From Scleromitrula shiraiana (Eukaryota > Ascomycota > Leotiomycetes > Helotiales > Sclerotiniaceae): a stretch of 64,000 bases of DNA. Location of the stretch: NCBI GenBank assembly GCA_028455995.1, contig JABELC010000013.1:558001-622000 (forward strand), given 5' to 3'. This document shows positions 12,629-25,094 of the stretch, piece after piece (within the stretch, counting starts at the first letter, position 1; each line of letters starts with the position of its first letter). The notes beneath the pieces are model-generated. The model did no database searches and was not told the origin of the DNA. It worked only from the letters and a program-made list of their open reading frames with translations. Both the position numbers and the translations under genes were made by a program.

Positions 12629-14382
12629 ATGTTCGGAAGGGATACAGAACCCACAACAAAAGATGTGCTTGAGCAACGACGTCCATCCAACACCGAAGCG
12701 ATGGAACATCAAGGCGCTGTCACCAATCGCGGTTTAACTGGTGCAGCAGCATTGACTGTCAAGCAATCCATCTACCCAATCACTCTCGTTACGATCTTGT
12801 TCTTCCTTTGGGGATTTGCATATGGTCTTCTTGATGTTTTGAACGCCAAGTTTCAAACTGCTCTCAATATCACTGCAGCAGAAGCAGGTGGATTGCAAGG
12901 TGCCTATTTCGGTGCTTACTTCATTGGACCCCTGACATACTCTGGTGTAAGCACTTCCCTTTCACCCTTTTCTTAGCGAAATTGCCCAATGCGCATGCTG
13001 ACTTACGAACAATAGTGGCTGGTGAGAAAATGTGGATACAAATGGACATTCATTGCAGGACTTTGCATCTACGGTGTTGGGGCCTTGATGTTCTGGCCTT
13101 CAGCTGTCTTTAGATCCTTTGGAGGATTCTGTGGAAGTTTGTTCATTGTTGGTTCCGGACTCAGTACTCTTGAGACAGCAGCAAATCCTTACATTGCTAC
13201 CTGTGGACCCCCACGTCTTTCTGAGTTCCGTCTGGAGCTTTCTCAGGCATTCCAAGCTGTTGGATCTGTCATTGCTCCTCTGCTTGCTTCTCGAGTCTTC
13301 TTCAAGGAGGCAGATGGACAGGATTTATCAAAAGTGCAATGGACTTATCTCGGCATCGCATGTTTCGTTTTCTTGTTGGCTGTCGTGTTCTTCTTCAGTC
13401 CTCTTCCTGAGATCACCGACGCAGATATGGCTTTGCAAGGTGAACAATCTGCAGGACTTACTGGTTATGAGGATAAACCAATGAAACGTCAATACAAGTT
13501 ATTCTTCGGTGTTGCAGCTCAATTCTGTTATGTTGGTGCTCAAGTCGGAGTTGCAGCCAATTTCATCAGATATGCAGAGGAGAGCGCAAATATCAGTCAA
13601 GCTGCTGCATCAGATAGATTTGCCATTGCTCAGGCTTTGTTTGCCATCGGTAGATTTGCCGCTGCTGGTCTCATGATGTGTACGTATATCGAGTTCCTTG
13701 GTTTTACCCCTCCTGAAGCCATACTACCATCTGCCTGCTCAATTACTAACTTTTCGACCTTCTAGTCACTAAACCACGTTGGGTTTTGTTGGGATTCATG
13801 ACAGCTATTATGATCTTTATCAGTGCTTCTATTGGCGTCAAAGGAGAGGGCGGTGTTGCCATGCTCTCTCTGGTCTTGTAAGTCTCCAACTTTCCTGACA
13901 GTCAGTCAATAACACCCATATCACTCAGCTAACAAACAATCAGGTTTTTCGAATCTTGTATCTTCCCAACAATCTTCGCTCTATCCATCCGTGGCCTAGG
14001 TCGTCACACCAAGCGCGGTTCCTCCTGGATCGTTGCCGCCGTCTCCGGAGGAGCTCTCTTCCCATCCCTTACCGGTCTACTCGCCGATAAAAGGGGCTAC
14101 CATATCTCCATGGTCGTGCCACTTATCGGATTCACAGTCGCATTTGCGTTCCCAATTTATCTCAATATCTTCTGCGCTAAGGAACTTGATGGTTTCAGAG
14201 AGACAAAGATTGGTTATCAGGATGCGGATGGAACCATTGGTGATCCAGCTAGAGAGGCGAGACGTGCAAGTATTAAGTGGGAGGAGAATGGTACAACAGG
14301 TGCGGCATCGCATTTGGAGCTTGAGAATTCGGCTAGCACTGGCCGAAGAAGATCACATCAAGTGGATAGAAGCGAGTTGTAG
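12629..14382 (+). CDS. MFS transporter, L-fucose permease type
   Basis: Predicted 510-residue plasma-membrane sugar transporter of the fucose/glucose-galactose permease branch of the major facilitator superfamily. Four exons join in frame: 12,629-12,946, 13,016-13,679, 13,766-13,877 and 13,944-14,382, with introns starting GTAAGC, GTACGT and GTAAGT. About 45 hydrophilic residues precede the first membrane span (ITLVTILFFLWGFAYGLLDV), whose FFLWGF core is typical of FucP-like proteins. STLETAANPYI in the N-terminal half is the family's conserved NPY segment. About a dozen hydrophobic spans are seen, then a hydrophilic tail of roughly 70 residues rich in Arg, Glu and Ser. Family assignment is firm. 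The substrate (fucose, other hexoses or an unrelated sugar) is not determined. It is the first gene next to the RIP block but shows no damage. Confidence 0.9.
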
Positions 14383-14876
14383 GTCGTGGACGTAGTATCG
14401 TATATATTTAGGGGCGGAGCTAGAGGTATTGAGAATCATTTCAACATAAGGCGTATGCATATAGAGAACATTATTCATTTGTATACATGATAGGCAAAAA
14501 TTAGCACAAATTTGTTGTATTTTGAATATTGCAAATAAAGTTACATCGAGACAGAGATTGACTCAAATAGAAGACCGTACTAGTACAGTGGTCGAATATA
14601 AAGGTCTTACATTAATAGATCAAACTTCACATCGGACACACACATCAGATTGGACCAGAGAAATATTGTAAAGATGAAATGATATTCCATAAAGGTGTAA
14701 CCTCGCTGTTTGTTCACTATTCCGTCAAATTCCGCCGAGAATGTTTCCGACAAAAGTCTATTAGTCATTTCACATACCACGCATGACGGATGTTCCAAAA
14801 TTTAACTCCGATGTATACCAGAAACGCCGTTCCTGTCCCTATCCTGTCTTTTGAATAAATTACTGACACTTGTATT
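14383..14876. other. Convergent 3' intergenic region
   Basis: Lies between the ends of the converging fucose-permease-type gene and the Na+/H+ exchanger gene. It is AT-rich and should hold both 3' untranslated regions. No other feature is seen. Confidence 0.5.
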
Positions 14877-17072
14877 CTAATTTCCACTTGGTCCCCCATG
14901 GGGGCCTTTTCCACCATCGAGAAGTAATTTCGGCTTGATGAAACCTTCATCTAATTGCCTGAACCATGCTGCATGATCTTCGGCTGTACCATGTAGAAGT
15001 TGGCTAATAGCGCCAGAAGCCGTAATATGGGGCATCTCAGGACGGCTTGTACTTCCTGATGTTGGATATGGTGTACCCATATCGCTACTGTCTTGTGGGG
15101 GTGATGGTCGCCTTTTAGGCGATCTTCTGGCGGGAGGCGGGAGATCGGATGAATCACTGTCAAACCCGTCATCACTAGTACTGCCAGTTCTCCCAAGTAA
15201 GTCTTGCTCGCTTTCGTTTTCCCTTCTTCCATTTGCGTTAGAGCTTTTGCGGCTCATGCTTGAGGGCCTAACATTTGGACTAGCATTTCCACTTGCATAA
15301 CTTCCACGTTCCGGTCCTCTGCCATGTCCACTTCGAGATAGTCCATCCAATTGCACTGATCCGTTGATACGCCTTAGGTCGTTTCCAATTGCAGTTCCTC
15401 CATGTTTGTAGTAGGTTGCTCCAGAGACAGCTTCGATATCGAACTCGTCGTCACTATCAATTTCTTCCACCACTCCAGTGCGTATTCCAAGAATTTCCAA
15501 CATTCGTGCTGTGGTTCCACCAAAGATGATCACAGTGAGCACCACAACCACAAGGACAGTTGCTTTGAGAGCCCACGCATTCTCGCCTGTCATACCAGCT
15601 GCCAATGCGACACCTACAGCACCACGGAGTCCGGCCCAAAACAACATAGCTTGATAACTGTATGGTAATTCGTCCGCAACTTCCTTACCACGCTTCTTCG
15701 CACGGTATCTGATGAACCAATTGATGAGTCTCGAGAGTGGGAAGACCGCTGCCCATCGTGCGACGCATATTCCTACAACAGTAACAATAATAAATGGTGG
15801 TTTGAATTGTAGATTCTTCTCGGTAAACAAAGAGAGTCCAAGGTAGATAAATATGAAATTCTCAGACAATTGTGCAAGGACTTGAAATAGGTATTTAGTG
15901 GTGAGTTGAGTTCGACGCGACATGTTGTAATAGGCGTAATGCTTCATTGTAATACCACAAAAGAGCAAAGTGACAATTCCTGTTACAGGTTAGTATATTT
16001 TGAATATTGATAAACTGCTGTAATACTGACCAGACATATGTAAGCCATTTGAGAAGAAGTAACTGGCATAAGCAATCAAAACGATGAGGCAGCTCTCAAT
16101 TTTAGGGAATCGCCTGACAAAAGTGTACTTCAAGCCCAAAGCCGTTGCGATTCCTATGATAATACCAATAATCAAGCTTCCGAAGAACACGGCCAAGAAA
16201 ATGCCAATACCCTCAACCAAACTTATGAAACCCAACGTCCCGGCATTGCCACCTTCCTTGTATCTCTGGGCTGTCTCGAATAAGACAATCGCAATGGCGT
16301 CATTTAGAATCGATTCACCAAAGATAACAGTATATAGTTTCGGATCGACCTTGTATGTATTGAAGATTGCAAGAATCGTAACGGGATCGGTGGCGGAGAG
16401 TGTCGCTCCAACAGAAATTGCATCGACAAATGTCATACTGACTCCAGCAAAAGGAATCCTAGTATATATCCATAGTACCAATCCAAGAACAACGGCAGAT
16501 ATGAATGTTCCAGCGAATGCAAATGTCAGAATAGTGCCTATGTTGCGAAAGAAATTCGCCTGATGTAGTTCGTAGCCCGATGCGAGGATAATTGGCGGTA
16601 GAAGGAGATTGAAGAATATCTGTTCGTCGAAACTAACTAGACTTTGTATCGAATTCCCAGCAGTGACTCGAAGGATCAAACCAATCGTCATACCTAATTG
16701 ATTAGCATCTGTTAGATGAATATGGCAGCACATAGCTTACCAGCAAATATAGAGATAACAGTTTCGTGCACAGCTTCTACTTTCTTATTTTGAAGCATAT
16801 AACTTGTGAAAAGGGCTACAATAAGTAGCATAATCAAAATGAAGAGTGCCCATGATGAGAATATTTCCTTCTGCGATGAATCCGGCGCTTCGCATCAGTT
16901 AGTACAACAATTCTGATAGAATGTGATTATTTCAAACAAACCATCTGGATCTTCTTCCTCCGATTGTCTCCCTGTAAAAGTGTAATCATTAGTATTTGTG
17001 CACAATCATTGAAGCTGATGATCGCAACATACTTAGAAGCTCGAAGACAGAGCCGGCTATCGCCGCAGACAT
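14877..17072 (-). CDS. NHX1: Endosomal/vacuolar Na+(K+)/H+ exchanger
   Basis: Predicted 660-residue CPA1-family cation/proton antiporter, which moves Na+ or K+ into late endosomes and vacuoles in exchange for protons. Five exons join in frame: 17,072-17,033, 16,971-16,942, 16,887-16,741, 16,693-16,031 and 15,979-14,877. FFNLLLPPI at residues 99-107 is the amiloride-binding-type motif of the NHE/NHX family. ATDP (173-176) and GESILNDA (198-205, with the conserved Asn-Asp pair 203-204) are ion-translocation motifs. GLRGAVGVALA is the conserved late membrane segment. The C-terminal 200 residues are a hydrophilic Ser/Pro/Asp-rich cytosolic tail. The first two exons are very short (40 and 30 nt) and were placed by splice sites and frame, so the extreme N-terminus is less certain. 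It is transcribed divergently from the transporter gene at 18,379. Confidence 0.9.
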
Positions 17073-18378
17073 AGTGAAGGTGTTGAGAGTTTCGTAATTA
17101 TTTTCTAGAAGCTATTGGAGTGATCAAATAGTAAAAGACTGTAAAATCGCTCAAATAAGAGCAGCTAATGCGAAGGGAACGACGCATGTATTTTCTATGT
17201 TGATGAAGGAGGGGAGAATAGGAAATGAAATAGAAATTGGAATCTGGATTGTGTTCGTGGGTTCATCGGTTCCCGGTTTGGTGGAGATAGTGTGTAATGT
17301 TATTAGTACCGTTAAGATCTAGTTAAGGCTAATTATCTAGGGAAAAATATAATAATAATTGATTCTCACAAAGCAAAGTCGACTTGAAATAATTCTATTA
17401 TATTATATTGATTGGATATGCTTACGATTATTTTCCTCTTTATTCTATTCTAATATAAGTAGCATGAAAGTACATATAGCTCTGGAGTAACTACTATGTA
17501 TGTAGCTCGTAGGTAATACTTCATATGATACTGATACAGTATCAATCTTTTATCCATATCCATGTTCATATCCATATTCATATCCATATTCATATCCATC
17601 CACTGAGAATACCAATTTCGTTAGGTTACGAAGCTGTTACATATAAAATTTGAGTTGCGTAATTATTGTGCCCGCAAAATTGAAATCGATAGTAAAAGAA
17701 TTCCCTACAAGGCTACGAGGCTGTATTAGCCGCTAGAGTTGGAACTTGGACAGTATTTTTAGTTTTAGACAAGGCTGAAACTAACACACTATCAATTACT
17801 TGATATCAGCTTACGTAAAAGCAACCATTTTCCAAGGTTTGTCTCCTCGGCTGCTTCATGTTGTGCATTTCGGACAAGGAAATTATTTGGCAAATACTAC
17901 CTACTCTAGTCGCAACCTTGCTATAGAATACAAATAAACAACCTAGGAAATCTATCATTCTTATAGTTCTAAATCTTGTGTGCCCATTGATTTTATGCGT
18001 ATTCTTGAATTCCGACTTCTAGTTATTGGCTTGGCCTTACCGATTCCGAACACTCAGATGCTTCCCCAATAACCTGTTACTCTCTGATTTATTCACCAGA
18101 CCACCCCCGGCAACTAGCAAGCCCGCGTGCCGATTCTATACCTCGTGATGGTTTTGAATATGTACATGCCGACTCCTTACTAAGATCATAAGGCCTATGC
18201 GACTTTCACTCTTTTCGATAGTTGCAGATGTACATTCAGATTTCATAGGCGCAGCCAGACCGCCATAACGATCATTACATTTACACAATAAAGTGGAGTG
18301 CAGCTTGGATGCAGTTAAGCGCATCCATTTGTTTGGGATCTGCCAAGGTTGATTCGACTTGTCTCCGCATATAAGAAC
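17073..18378. promoter_or_regulatory. Divergent promoter region, NHX1 / glucoside-type transporter
   Basis: This 1.3-kb stretch separates two genes that read away from each other, so it should contain both promoters. It holds an imperfect 12-bp tandem repeat at 17,551-17,600. Reading frames here are short and without recognisable motifs. Confidence 0.5.
17551..17600 (+). repeat. Imperfect 12-bp tandem repeat (CATATCCATATT)
   Basis: About four units built from CATATCCATATT or CATATCCATGTT follow each other between the two divergent promoters. The unit is itself two hexamers, so slippage is the likely origin. Confidence 0.8.
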
Positions 18379-20315
18379 ATGGCAGAGGTCGAGAACCCCG
18401 GATCTCAAGAAGAACCTGAACAAATACAACAACCTAGTTCAACAAACCCCGACGAACCTTCAATGATGGACGACCCGAAACGAACGAGCGAGCAATCACC
18501 GCTACTGTCTGCGTCCGATTCGGATCATGAAGAGGAAGGTCTCATTGAAGACAGAAACGTCCTGAATGAAGACCCGGACGTTTACTCCGAAACAAAAGGA
18601 ATATGGTACATGATACTCTTGACTGTTAGCATCGGCGGTTTACAAGTGGCATGGGGTGTGGAGTTATCAAATGGCACTCCATATCTTCTCTCATTAGGTC
18701 TGAGCAAATCATTGATGGCGTTGGTATGGATCGCAGGACCATTGTCTGGAGCTTTAGTTCAACCATATATTGGAATTCTGAGCGATAGATGTCGGTCTCC
18801 GTGGGGCAAAAGACGGCCTTTCATGGCCATTGGCACCATTGCTACCATCATCTCTCTGATGCTTTTAGCTTGGGTCCGAGAGATAATTGGTGGATTCTTA
18901 GGGATTTTCGGCGCAGATAAAGAGTCGCAATTCGTTAAAACTTCGATCATCATTGTGGCTGTCCTTCTGGTTTACATATTAGATTTCGCTATTGCTACGG
19001 TGCAAGCAGCTATCAGGGCATTCATTTTGGACTGTGCGCCGAGTCACCAACAAGGTAATACCAGATCCACCAACTTCTCCGACTCTGTGTTAGGCGTGCT
19101 AACCCACCCCATTAGAGACTGCAAACTCAATGGCTAGTCGTGCCATTGGTGTTGGAAACATCGTCGCTTATGTTGCTGGTTATATTGATCTGCCAAAGTA
19201 CTTCTGGTTTTTTGGAAGTACTCAATTTAAGATACTATGCTTGATGGCTAGTTTGGCCCTTCTCAGCACTGTCACGTTAAGCAGTGCAACCATTAAAGAA
19301 CGCGACCCAAGATCTGAACCAATCTCGTCCAAAGCTGGCACTGGATTAATATCATTCTTCAAGCAAGTTTTCACTTCCATCAAACGACTACCACCACAGA
19401 CTCGTAAAGTTTGCGAGGTTGAATTCATGGCTTGGATTGGATTCTTCCCACAACTTTTCTACTCCAGCTCGTATGTCGGCGATATATATGTTCAGCCATA
19501 CTTGAGGGATAACCCAAACATGACACCAGAGGAGATCGACAAGCTCTATGAAAGGGCTACACGAGTTGGAACTTTTGCTCTCTTGATGTATGCCATTACA
19601 TCGTTGTCAGTCAATGTTTTGTTGCCATTTTTCATCACTCCAACATACGATATGCCCTCTTCAGCTGTATCTGTACTATCTCATAAGAGCTATACTACTC
19701 GTTTCTCGCGCTTTATTGACGGTCTCGCAATTCCTGGACTCACTATCCGCCGAGCTTGGTTAATTAGCCATCTGATCTTTGCGAGCTGCATGTTTTCAAC
19801 TCTTCTTGTACGAACAATCACCGGTGCCACAATTCTAATTGCTTTGGTTGGAGTCTCATGGGCTATGACTTTATGGGCACCATTTGCTATCATTAGTGCT
19901 GAGGTTAGCAAGCGTGATGCTGTGCGTAGATCTCGACAGCGTTCACACCCCAATGAAGAAGACGAGGATGAGGATCAAGCTGGTAATTATATCCCTCCGT
20001 ACTATCAGACATCTCTAACGATCTTTAGGAATCATTCTCGGCATCCACAACATGAGCGTTGCCGCTCCACAGATAATCGCTACACTTGGAAGTAGCTTGA
20101 TCTTTAAATTCTTCCAAAAGCCTAGAGGTGTCCCTGGAGATAGAAGCTTCCCCATAGTGATGGCTGCCGGAGGAATATCCACACTAGTTGCAGCCTACCT
20201 AACAAGTAGAATCAAAGACGAGGTTGAAGTTCCCGGAGAAGCGATCGAGGAAGGTAGATCTGGACGTCGTAGGACGAGCACAGAAAATTCTCTTATTCAT
20301 AACCAAGGTCTTTAA
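18379..20315 (+). CDS. MFS glucoside/sucrose-type transporter (SUT-like)
   Basis: Predicted 609-residue 12-span sugar/proton symporter resembling plant SUT and fission-yeast Sut1 (general alpha-glucoside permease group). Exons 18,379-19,054, 19,116-19,982 and 20,029-20,315 join in frame. The start was chosen at the ATG in GAACATGG; an upstream in-frame stretch lacks an ATG. An acidic, Pro/Gln/Ser-rich cytosolic N-terminus of about 70 residues precedes the first span. The signature loop D-R-C-R-S-P-W-G-K-R-R-P lies at residues 136-147 between spans 2 and 3. FILDCAPSHQQ and the GIILGIHNMSVAAPQ segment are also typical of the family. A long acidic central insert follows span 10 (about RQRSHPNEEDEDEDQA). 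Substrates are probably maltose or sucrose, inferred from the family only. Confidence 0.88.
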
Positions 20316-21588
20316 AGACTACAGTAGAGGTTAACGACGATTATTGATGATTAGATACCAAATTTGAAATCGCGAAGGAATTGTTGCATGGCGCGGGCGT
20401 CGGAATCATTTGTTGTATTAGTATTGAATAGATATATGTCTATTTTACTTTATATCTGTTCATAATGCACTTTGGTATATGTATCTGTACTGTTTTGTTT
20501 CCGTTGCTCATCTTCTTCTGGTTATCCTTTTCTGTGAAATCGATACGGAGAGATTAGGCTGCAGATGTCACTTGCATAGTTCGTGCTATACAGAGAGATG
20601 AAACTGCTTTTCGCGTGTGTGCACAATATCTGTTGAGACAACTGAATACGTGCATGATTTTCCAATAAGGTTCATTCGTATCTCTTGCTCTATCTAGTAA
20701 TTGTCAACATCATGGTATGCATGAAATAATTAGCCACTCTCCATTTAAGGTTATTCATTTCCACGAACTATATCGACTTAGTAAGACTTTACCTAAGCGC
20801 ACACATCGACAAACATCCATACAATCTGCATCAAGATACCTTACTTGATGTCAAAAGTCTGATAGAAAGGAAGTTTACAAATGACTTGCCTGATGATTAA
20901 TTATTGTTATTAAAGTAAAAAGCCATTGCGTCTGCATGTTCTCTCATCGTTTCGTGTCGAGACTCGAAGTGCAACTTTTACTCGACGTATCTAATTCAGG
21001 GGTGCTACAGATAGGAGATATGGATAGGTTTGGAGTTCCGTTCAATTGGTTGTTGAAGATTTGGGAATGGAACGAAAGGTGGCTCTCAGAGGTCCAAATT
21101 GGAATCCATTCGTGTACTGTTGGTGATGTGGGATGGGATGTTAATCGGTATTGTCTTTTATGGAGAGGGACATGTAGCTGACATACCTAGGTCCAATTGT
21201 CAAAATGTTTACAATACCAATCACTGTAACATATGAGCAAGTTCCTCCAGGATCTGCAACTACCACGTCTTTGAAGAGTTTTAATGCTCTATTATTAATT
21301 TATATCTGCTGACTCCTCCAAGAGTGGTATTTCAAGTTCCATGGAATTAGGAATTATGAATAGTAGTTTACGATTTCTTGAGTGAGATAAACTCAAGATG
21401 TTGTATAAGAACTTATGCTCAGGTAGAGATTCGCAGAATTATATCCCAATATGAAGAAGCAAAATATAAGGAGACTTGTTAACCATGATCTAAAGCTTCA
21501 TATCCGAGAACCACGGATTTCTGTGATGTTTTATGAAAATATTTGTTCATCTTAACTATCTTATTGAGGACTTCTTTGGTAGAATCTA
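20316..21588. other. Gene-free stretch
   Basis: It contains the 3' region of the transporter gene and about 1 kb with no supported gene. An 81-codon frame at 20,936-21,181 on + has no motif, no splice partner and no similarity I recognise. Confidence 0.45.
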
Positions 21589-22880
21589 TCATGCGCCGAT
21601 AATGATTTCGTCTGGAGAGACTTGGAACGATTCATTCACATCTGAATCTAGTCTATCCTCATCGCGAAATGGCGGTAGGCCCCTAGCCTCCCTCTCCTCC
21701 TGCCTCATATCCCTCCACATTCCTCTCCCTATTTCCTTGTCTACCAGCCGCGCCGTAAATCTTACGGCTGATTCGTGATCCATGAATTCCAAGCAATACG
21801 CGAACACAGGTCCGCCATATTCAGCTATCTTGTAGAATATTAGCCTCGCAGCCAAACGCTCCATCATCAGTCGATTGTTATGTCTTACATGTGATGTACA
21901 AATTAGAAGATCCCTCAACGCCAGCTCTTGATACGCGATAACATCCCAGCGAACTGGCGCACGCCAGTATAATACCTCTCCGGGTATACCCTCCGCCTTC
22001 CACACCCACGTCCCGTGGCCCCTAGTTTCAATTCTCTCTAGCCGACCATCACTCTGCAAAGCTTGATTTAACATATCAATGACAACGGATAACACTAGGC
22101 CATAAGCTCCAATATCACGACAACTCCATGTGATTGATAGCTTGGCTAATTTGGTAAGAGGTCTGATAATGTGCCAGATGAGCTTGAGCCAGTCTACATG
22201 ACGACCGATGGAAGCTCCGTAGTTACTGATGTCAATGTGAAAGCTTGTAATATTTTCTGTGGGAGAATTGAATAGATTGCAGCGTTGTAAACTGGATGTG
22301 ATCGCGCGACTATAAATAATGATAGTGTTAATCCAAGAGTAACAGCATATGCGCAAACAAGGAAAGATACAAACAAGGAAATTCATTGTATGTTTTCAGT
22401 ACCGAATTATCTTCTGGCTATAGGAAAGTCGAGTAATACATACTTGCTTGGAAAGTGAAACTTTAGTACATGGAAAGGAACCTGTATATAGATATTCTGC
22501 AACGTCGTACAAGTATTCTTGATTTAAGTATCAATAACACGCGTATCACGATCTTCTTTCCAGAAATATTCTCGCATCCATTCATTCTTACCAGTGAGAT
22601 AGAATGTATTAGTTTTGTAGAAAATATCCAGTGCTTCGTGATAAAGAATAGGATCTGAACGTAAAGCAGCAAGAAACTCATTTGTTGTACCATCCCATGA
22701 GTCTGGCAGAACGAGTTTGTAGATCATGATCCGAATTTCTTGAGGTACCTTGCGAAGAGTTGCCTTGGACATGAATGAGAGCAATATCGATTTCTTTACG
22801 ATAGAATCCTCGGTCCTCTTTGCAAGTAAGTCATCCGAGAAGTGATAATCTGGATACTCTTCTACATTTGAGGTAGCCAT
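21589..22880 (-). pseudogene. Fungal 2EXR/F-box-like protein gene with premature TAA
   Basis: The first exon begins at 22,880. Near residue 40 it encodes LRKVPQEIRIMIYKLVLP, the start of the EIR-type domain of fungal 2EXR/F-box-like proteins, followed by EALDIFYKTNTFYL. Coding-like sequence then runs through an in-frame TAA at 22,524-22,526 (sense reading TLQNIYIQVPFHVLKFHF downstream). It reaches a good GTATGT donor near 22,442, and after a TATAG acceptor near 22,306 it joins in phase with the 240-residue remainder, which ends at 21,589. No intron whose length is a multiple of three removes the TAA. The stop is one C-to-T step from CAA (Gln). I therefore call it a recently broken gene. A sequencing error or recoding would be alternatives. 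Function is unknown. Confidence 0.55.
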
Positions 22881-23224
22881 TTTGATGAGTTTGTTGAAGT
22901 TATTCGTGGAGTGTTTAGATTGTTAAGAAAGTTATGGTAGCAGAGACAAGAAGAAGAGCTGGATACGATCTTGGAGATTTTATGCCAGCCAAAGCTGAAT
23001 AGGTACAAGATCATTTAATATCGAACGTAGCAAATTTTGTAGGTGTCGGATGGAATGAGAGCGTAGGACTTGAGGTAAACAAGAGAGTGAATAGAAAGTT
23101 GCGGGGAAGTATGCAATATTCAATATTGAAAAGGACATTACATATTTCAACTTTATGCCCAAGCGGTATTATTAGACAAACCCTACATGTTCTGCTTTCA
23201 ATCCAGGATCTTTTCTCACTCCGA
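22881..23224. other. Short intergenic region
   Basis: Contains the presumed promoter of the broken gene at 22,880 and the 3' end of the Pbn1 gene. No other feature seen. Confidence 0.4.
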
Positions 23225-24820
23225 TTACTGCTGTTTTTTCACATTCTTTCCCTTCACAACTTCTTCCTTGCCATGCCTTTCCTTTCCCCATACCCCGAAC
23301 AAACACCAAATGATCCACAAAAAGCCCAATAGTACTACACCAGCAGTTCCAACCTCCACCCATCCACTCTTATCCAGATTTAACACCGGCACGGCTATCT
23401 CATTCGTCAATCTTCCATTTATCACGGCTTCCGGTGAGATATGATAAAACATGGTTTTTGGTTCAAAAAGACCATCATACCCCAAATTCACTCGATCAAA
23501 TGGATTGACCGAAAACTTACTACCCTCATCTGCGTTACATGCCCAGAACACTACTGGATATGGGATTTCTAACGATGAAAGTCCACTGGTATTGTAAGTT
23601 GGGGTGAGATAACGAAGATGAAGAGGAATTTCTGCAGTGAAGGCCTTAGATAGCGTAGGTGGTGCGAGCTCAAGCAAAAGAGATGAGCCCCAGATACTCA
23701 TCGCATAATCTGGAGCCTCAAGGTCAACAGGGGAAGTAACATGGTGAACAGCGGAAAGATTTTTCGATGCAAGGAACAGAGGGTCCGATAATTGGTATTT
23801 ATCTGGGAATATGGTGCGTGGCAAAGTGAGATGGGTATGCAAAGAACATGATTGGTCTGAGACGGGTGGCGAGCTAGAACTGATAGAAAGTTGCAGAGTA
23901 GGATGAAGGCCAGTGGGGAGAAGAAAGGAAGAGGTGAAGGTTGTTGCTGAAGAATGGTGCCGAGCTGGGAAAGAGAACAACGTCGGAGATGGTTTGGAGT
24001 CTTGTCCAACCACAGTCAGAAAGCCCCCCAACGAGAGTTCCTCTGGCTTAAGTGGCTCTTCTACAGAGAGAATCCCGACCTCAACACGATCCTTATCTGC
24101 CGTGTTTGTTATATCTACTTCCCATGTTCGTGGCGCCCAGTATGCTGCAACATTAAGTGCATGTGATATAGTATCATAATCTATATCTAAAGAGGAGGCT
24201 TCAAGGATCATCCCAATTCGGGAAAAACACTCTTCATCTGATGTTCTACACAACTTATGCTTTATATATTCAACCAAATTAGTGAGGTCCTCTAAAGGTT
24301 GGTAATATTGTGTTGCTGTGTTAGAGGCAAATCGTTCGTTAGAAAGCTTTGTGAAAGAGTCCTATTTCTACTTAGTTATGGTCCTAGAGTCTGTAAACAA
24401 TCTATCTTACTTCCGGCTTGACGCAATCAAGCTCCCCGAACACTTTTTTCAAAGACGGACATAGTAGATCACTATATAATTTTTAGCATATAGAATGGCA
24501 GCGTAGCTACATAGGCAGATAACTTACGGTCCATTATTGCTACGCTGCGGGGTATAAAATATATGAAGACCCGGAGAAAGTCTAGATAGTAAAGGTGATG
24601 TTGTATCGAATTGGTTAGGACTAATCCATTTCATATGAAGCTCATGGGATGCCTTGAGAACTCGGTAGAGCTCTTGGGGAAGCTCATCGAAACCGAATGT
24701 TATCTTGTCTTCTCTCGCAGCTTTGATCTCTTTGGCTGTTATTGAAGATTCTGAAACTTTCAGTGACATCGGGTCGATTGCCTCATATGGCAACTGAAGA
24801 AAAGTAATTCTTTGTCGCAT
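23225..24820 (-). CDS. PBN1: GPI-mannosyltransferase I subunit Pbn1 (PIG-X)
   Basis: Predicted 496-residue ER membrane protein. Pbn1/PIG-X partners and stabilises Gpi14/PIG-M, the enzyme adding the first mannose of GPI anchors. Exons 24,820-24,528, 24,471-24,411 and 24,361-23,225 join in frame. The recognisable region is in the C-terminal half: LHLRYLTPTYN, then IPYPVVFWACNADEGSKF, the family's lumenal core. Near the end comes a single membrane anchor (VEVGTAGVVLLGFLWIIWCL) followed by a short, strongly basic cytosolic tail. This one-anchor, lumenal topology fits Pbn1. N-terminal residues are poorly conserved in the family, so the first two exons rest on splice sites and frame only. Confidence 0.85.
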
Positions 24821-25094
24821 TTTGAATAAATGTTTTATAATTTATAGTTCTTCCATCTAGAGGCTTGACGTGGTTCGAGATGGCAGAATCATATGAGCGG
24901 TGTGTGTTAGCGCTCCCCACAAGGCTGATAGTATCCTGATATTAGAAGCTTCCAGGTTTCCGCCACCATATTGATATTCTAAACTGCCTTGTATTCAATA
25001 CCGCATGTATTGATGATCTGTCCTCTCTTGCAACAACTTATGTTTAATCAAACCATGAAAAACAAAGAGTAAAAACAATCAGAACATATTGAAA

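Noticed and set aside
15402..16563. Long antisense frames within the exchanger gene
   Set aside because: They are shadows of the well-supported minus-strand coding sequence.
17551..17600. CRISPR-like spacing of short repeats
   Set aside because: Units are contiguous 12-mers without spacers in a fungal promoter; this is a simple tandem repeat.
20936..21181. 81-codon + strand frame
   Set aside because: No family resemblance, no promoter or intron support, Trp/Leu-rich composition typical of chance.
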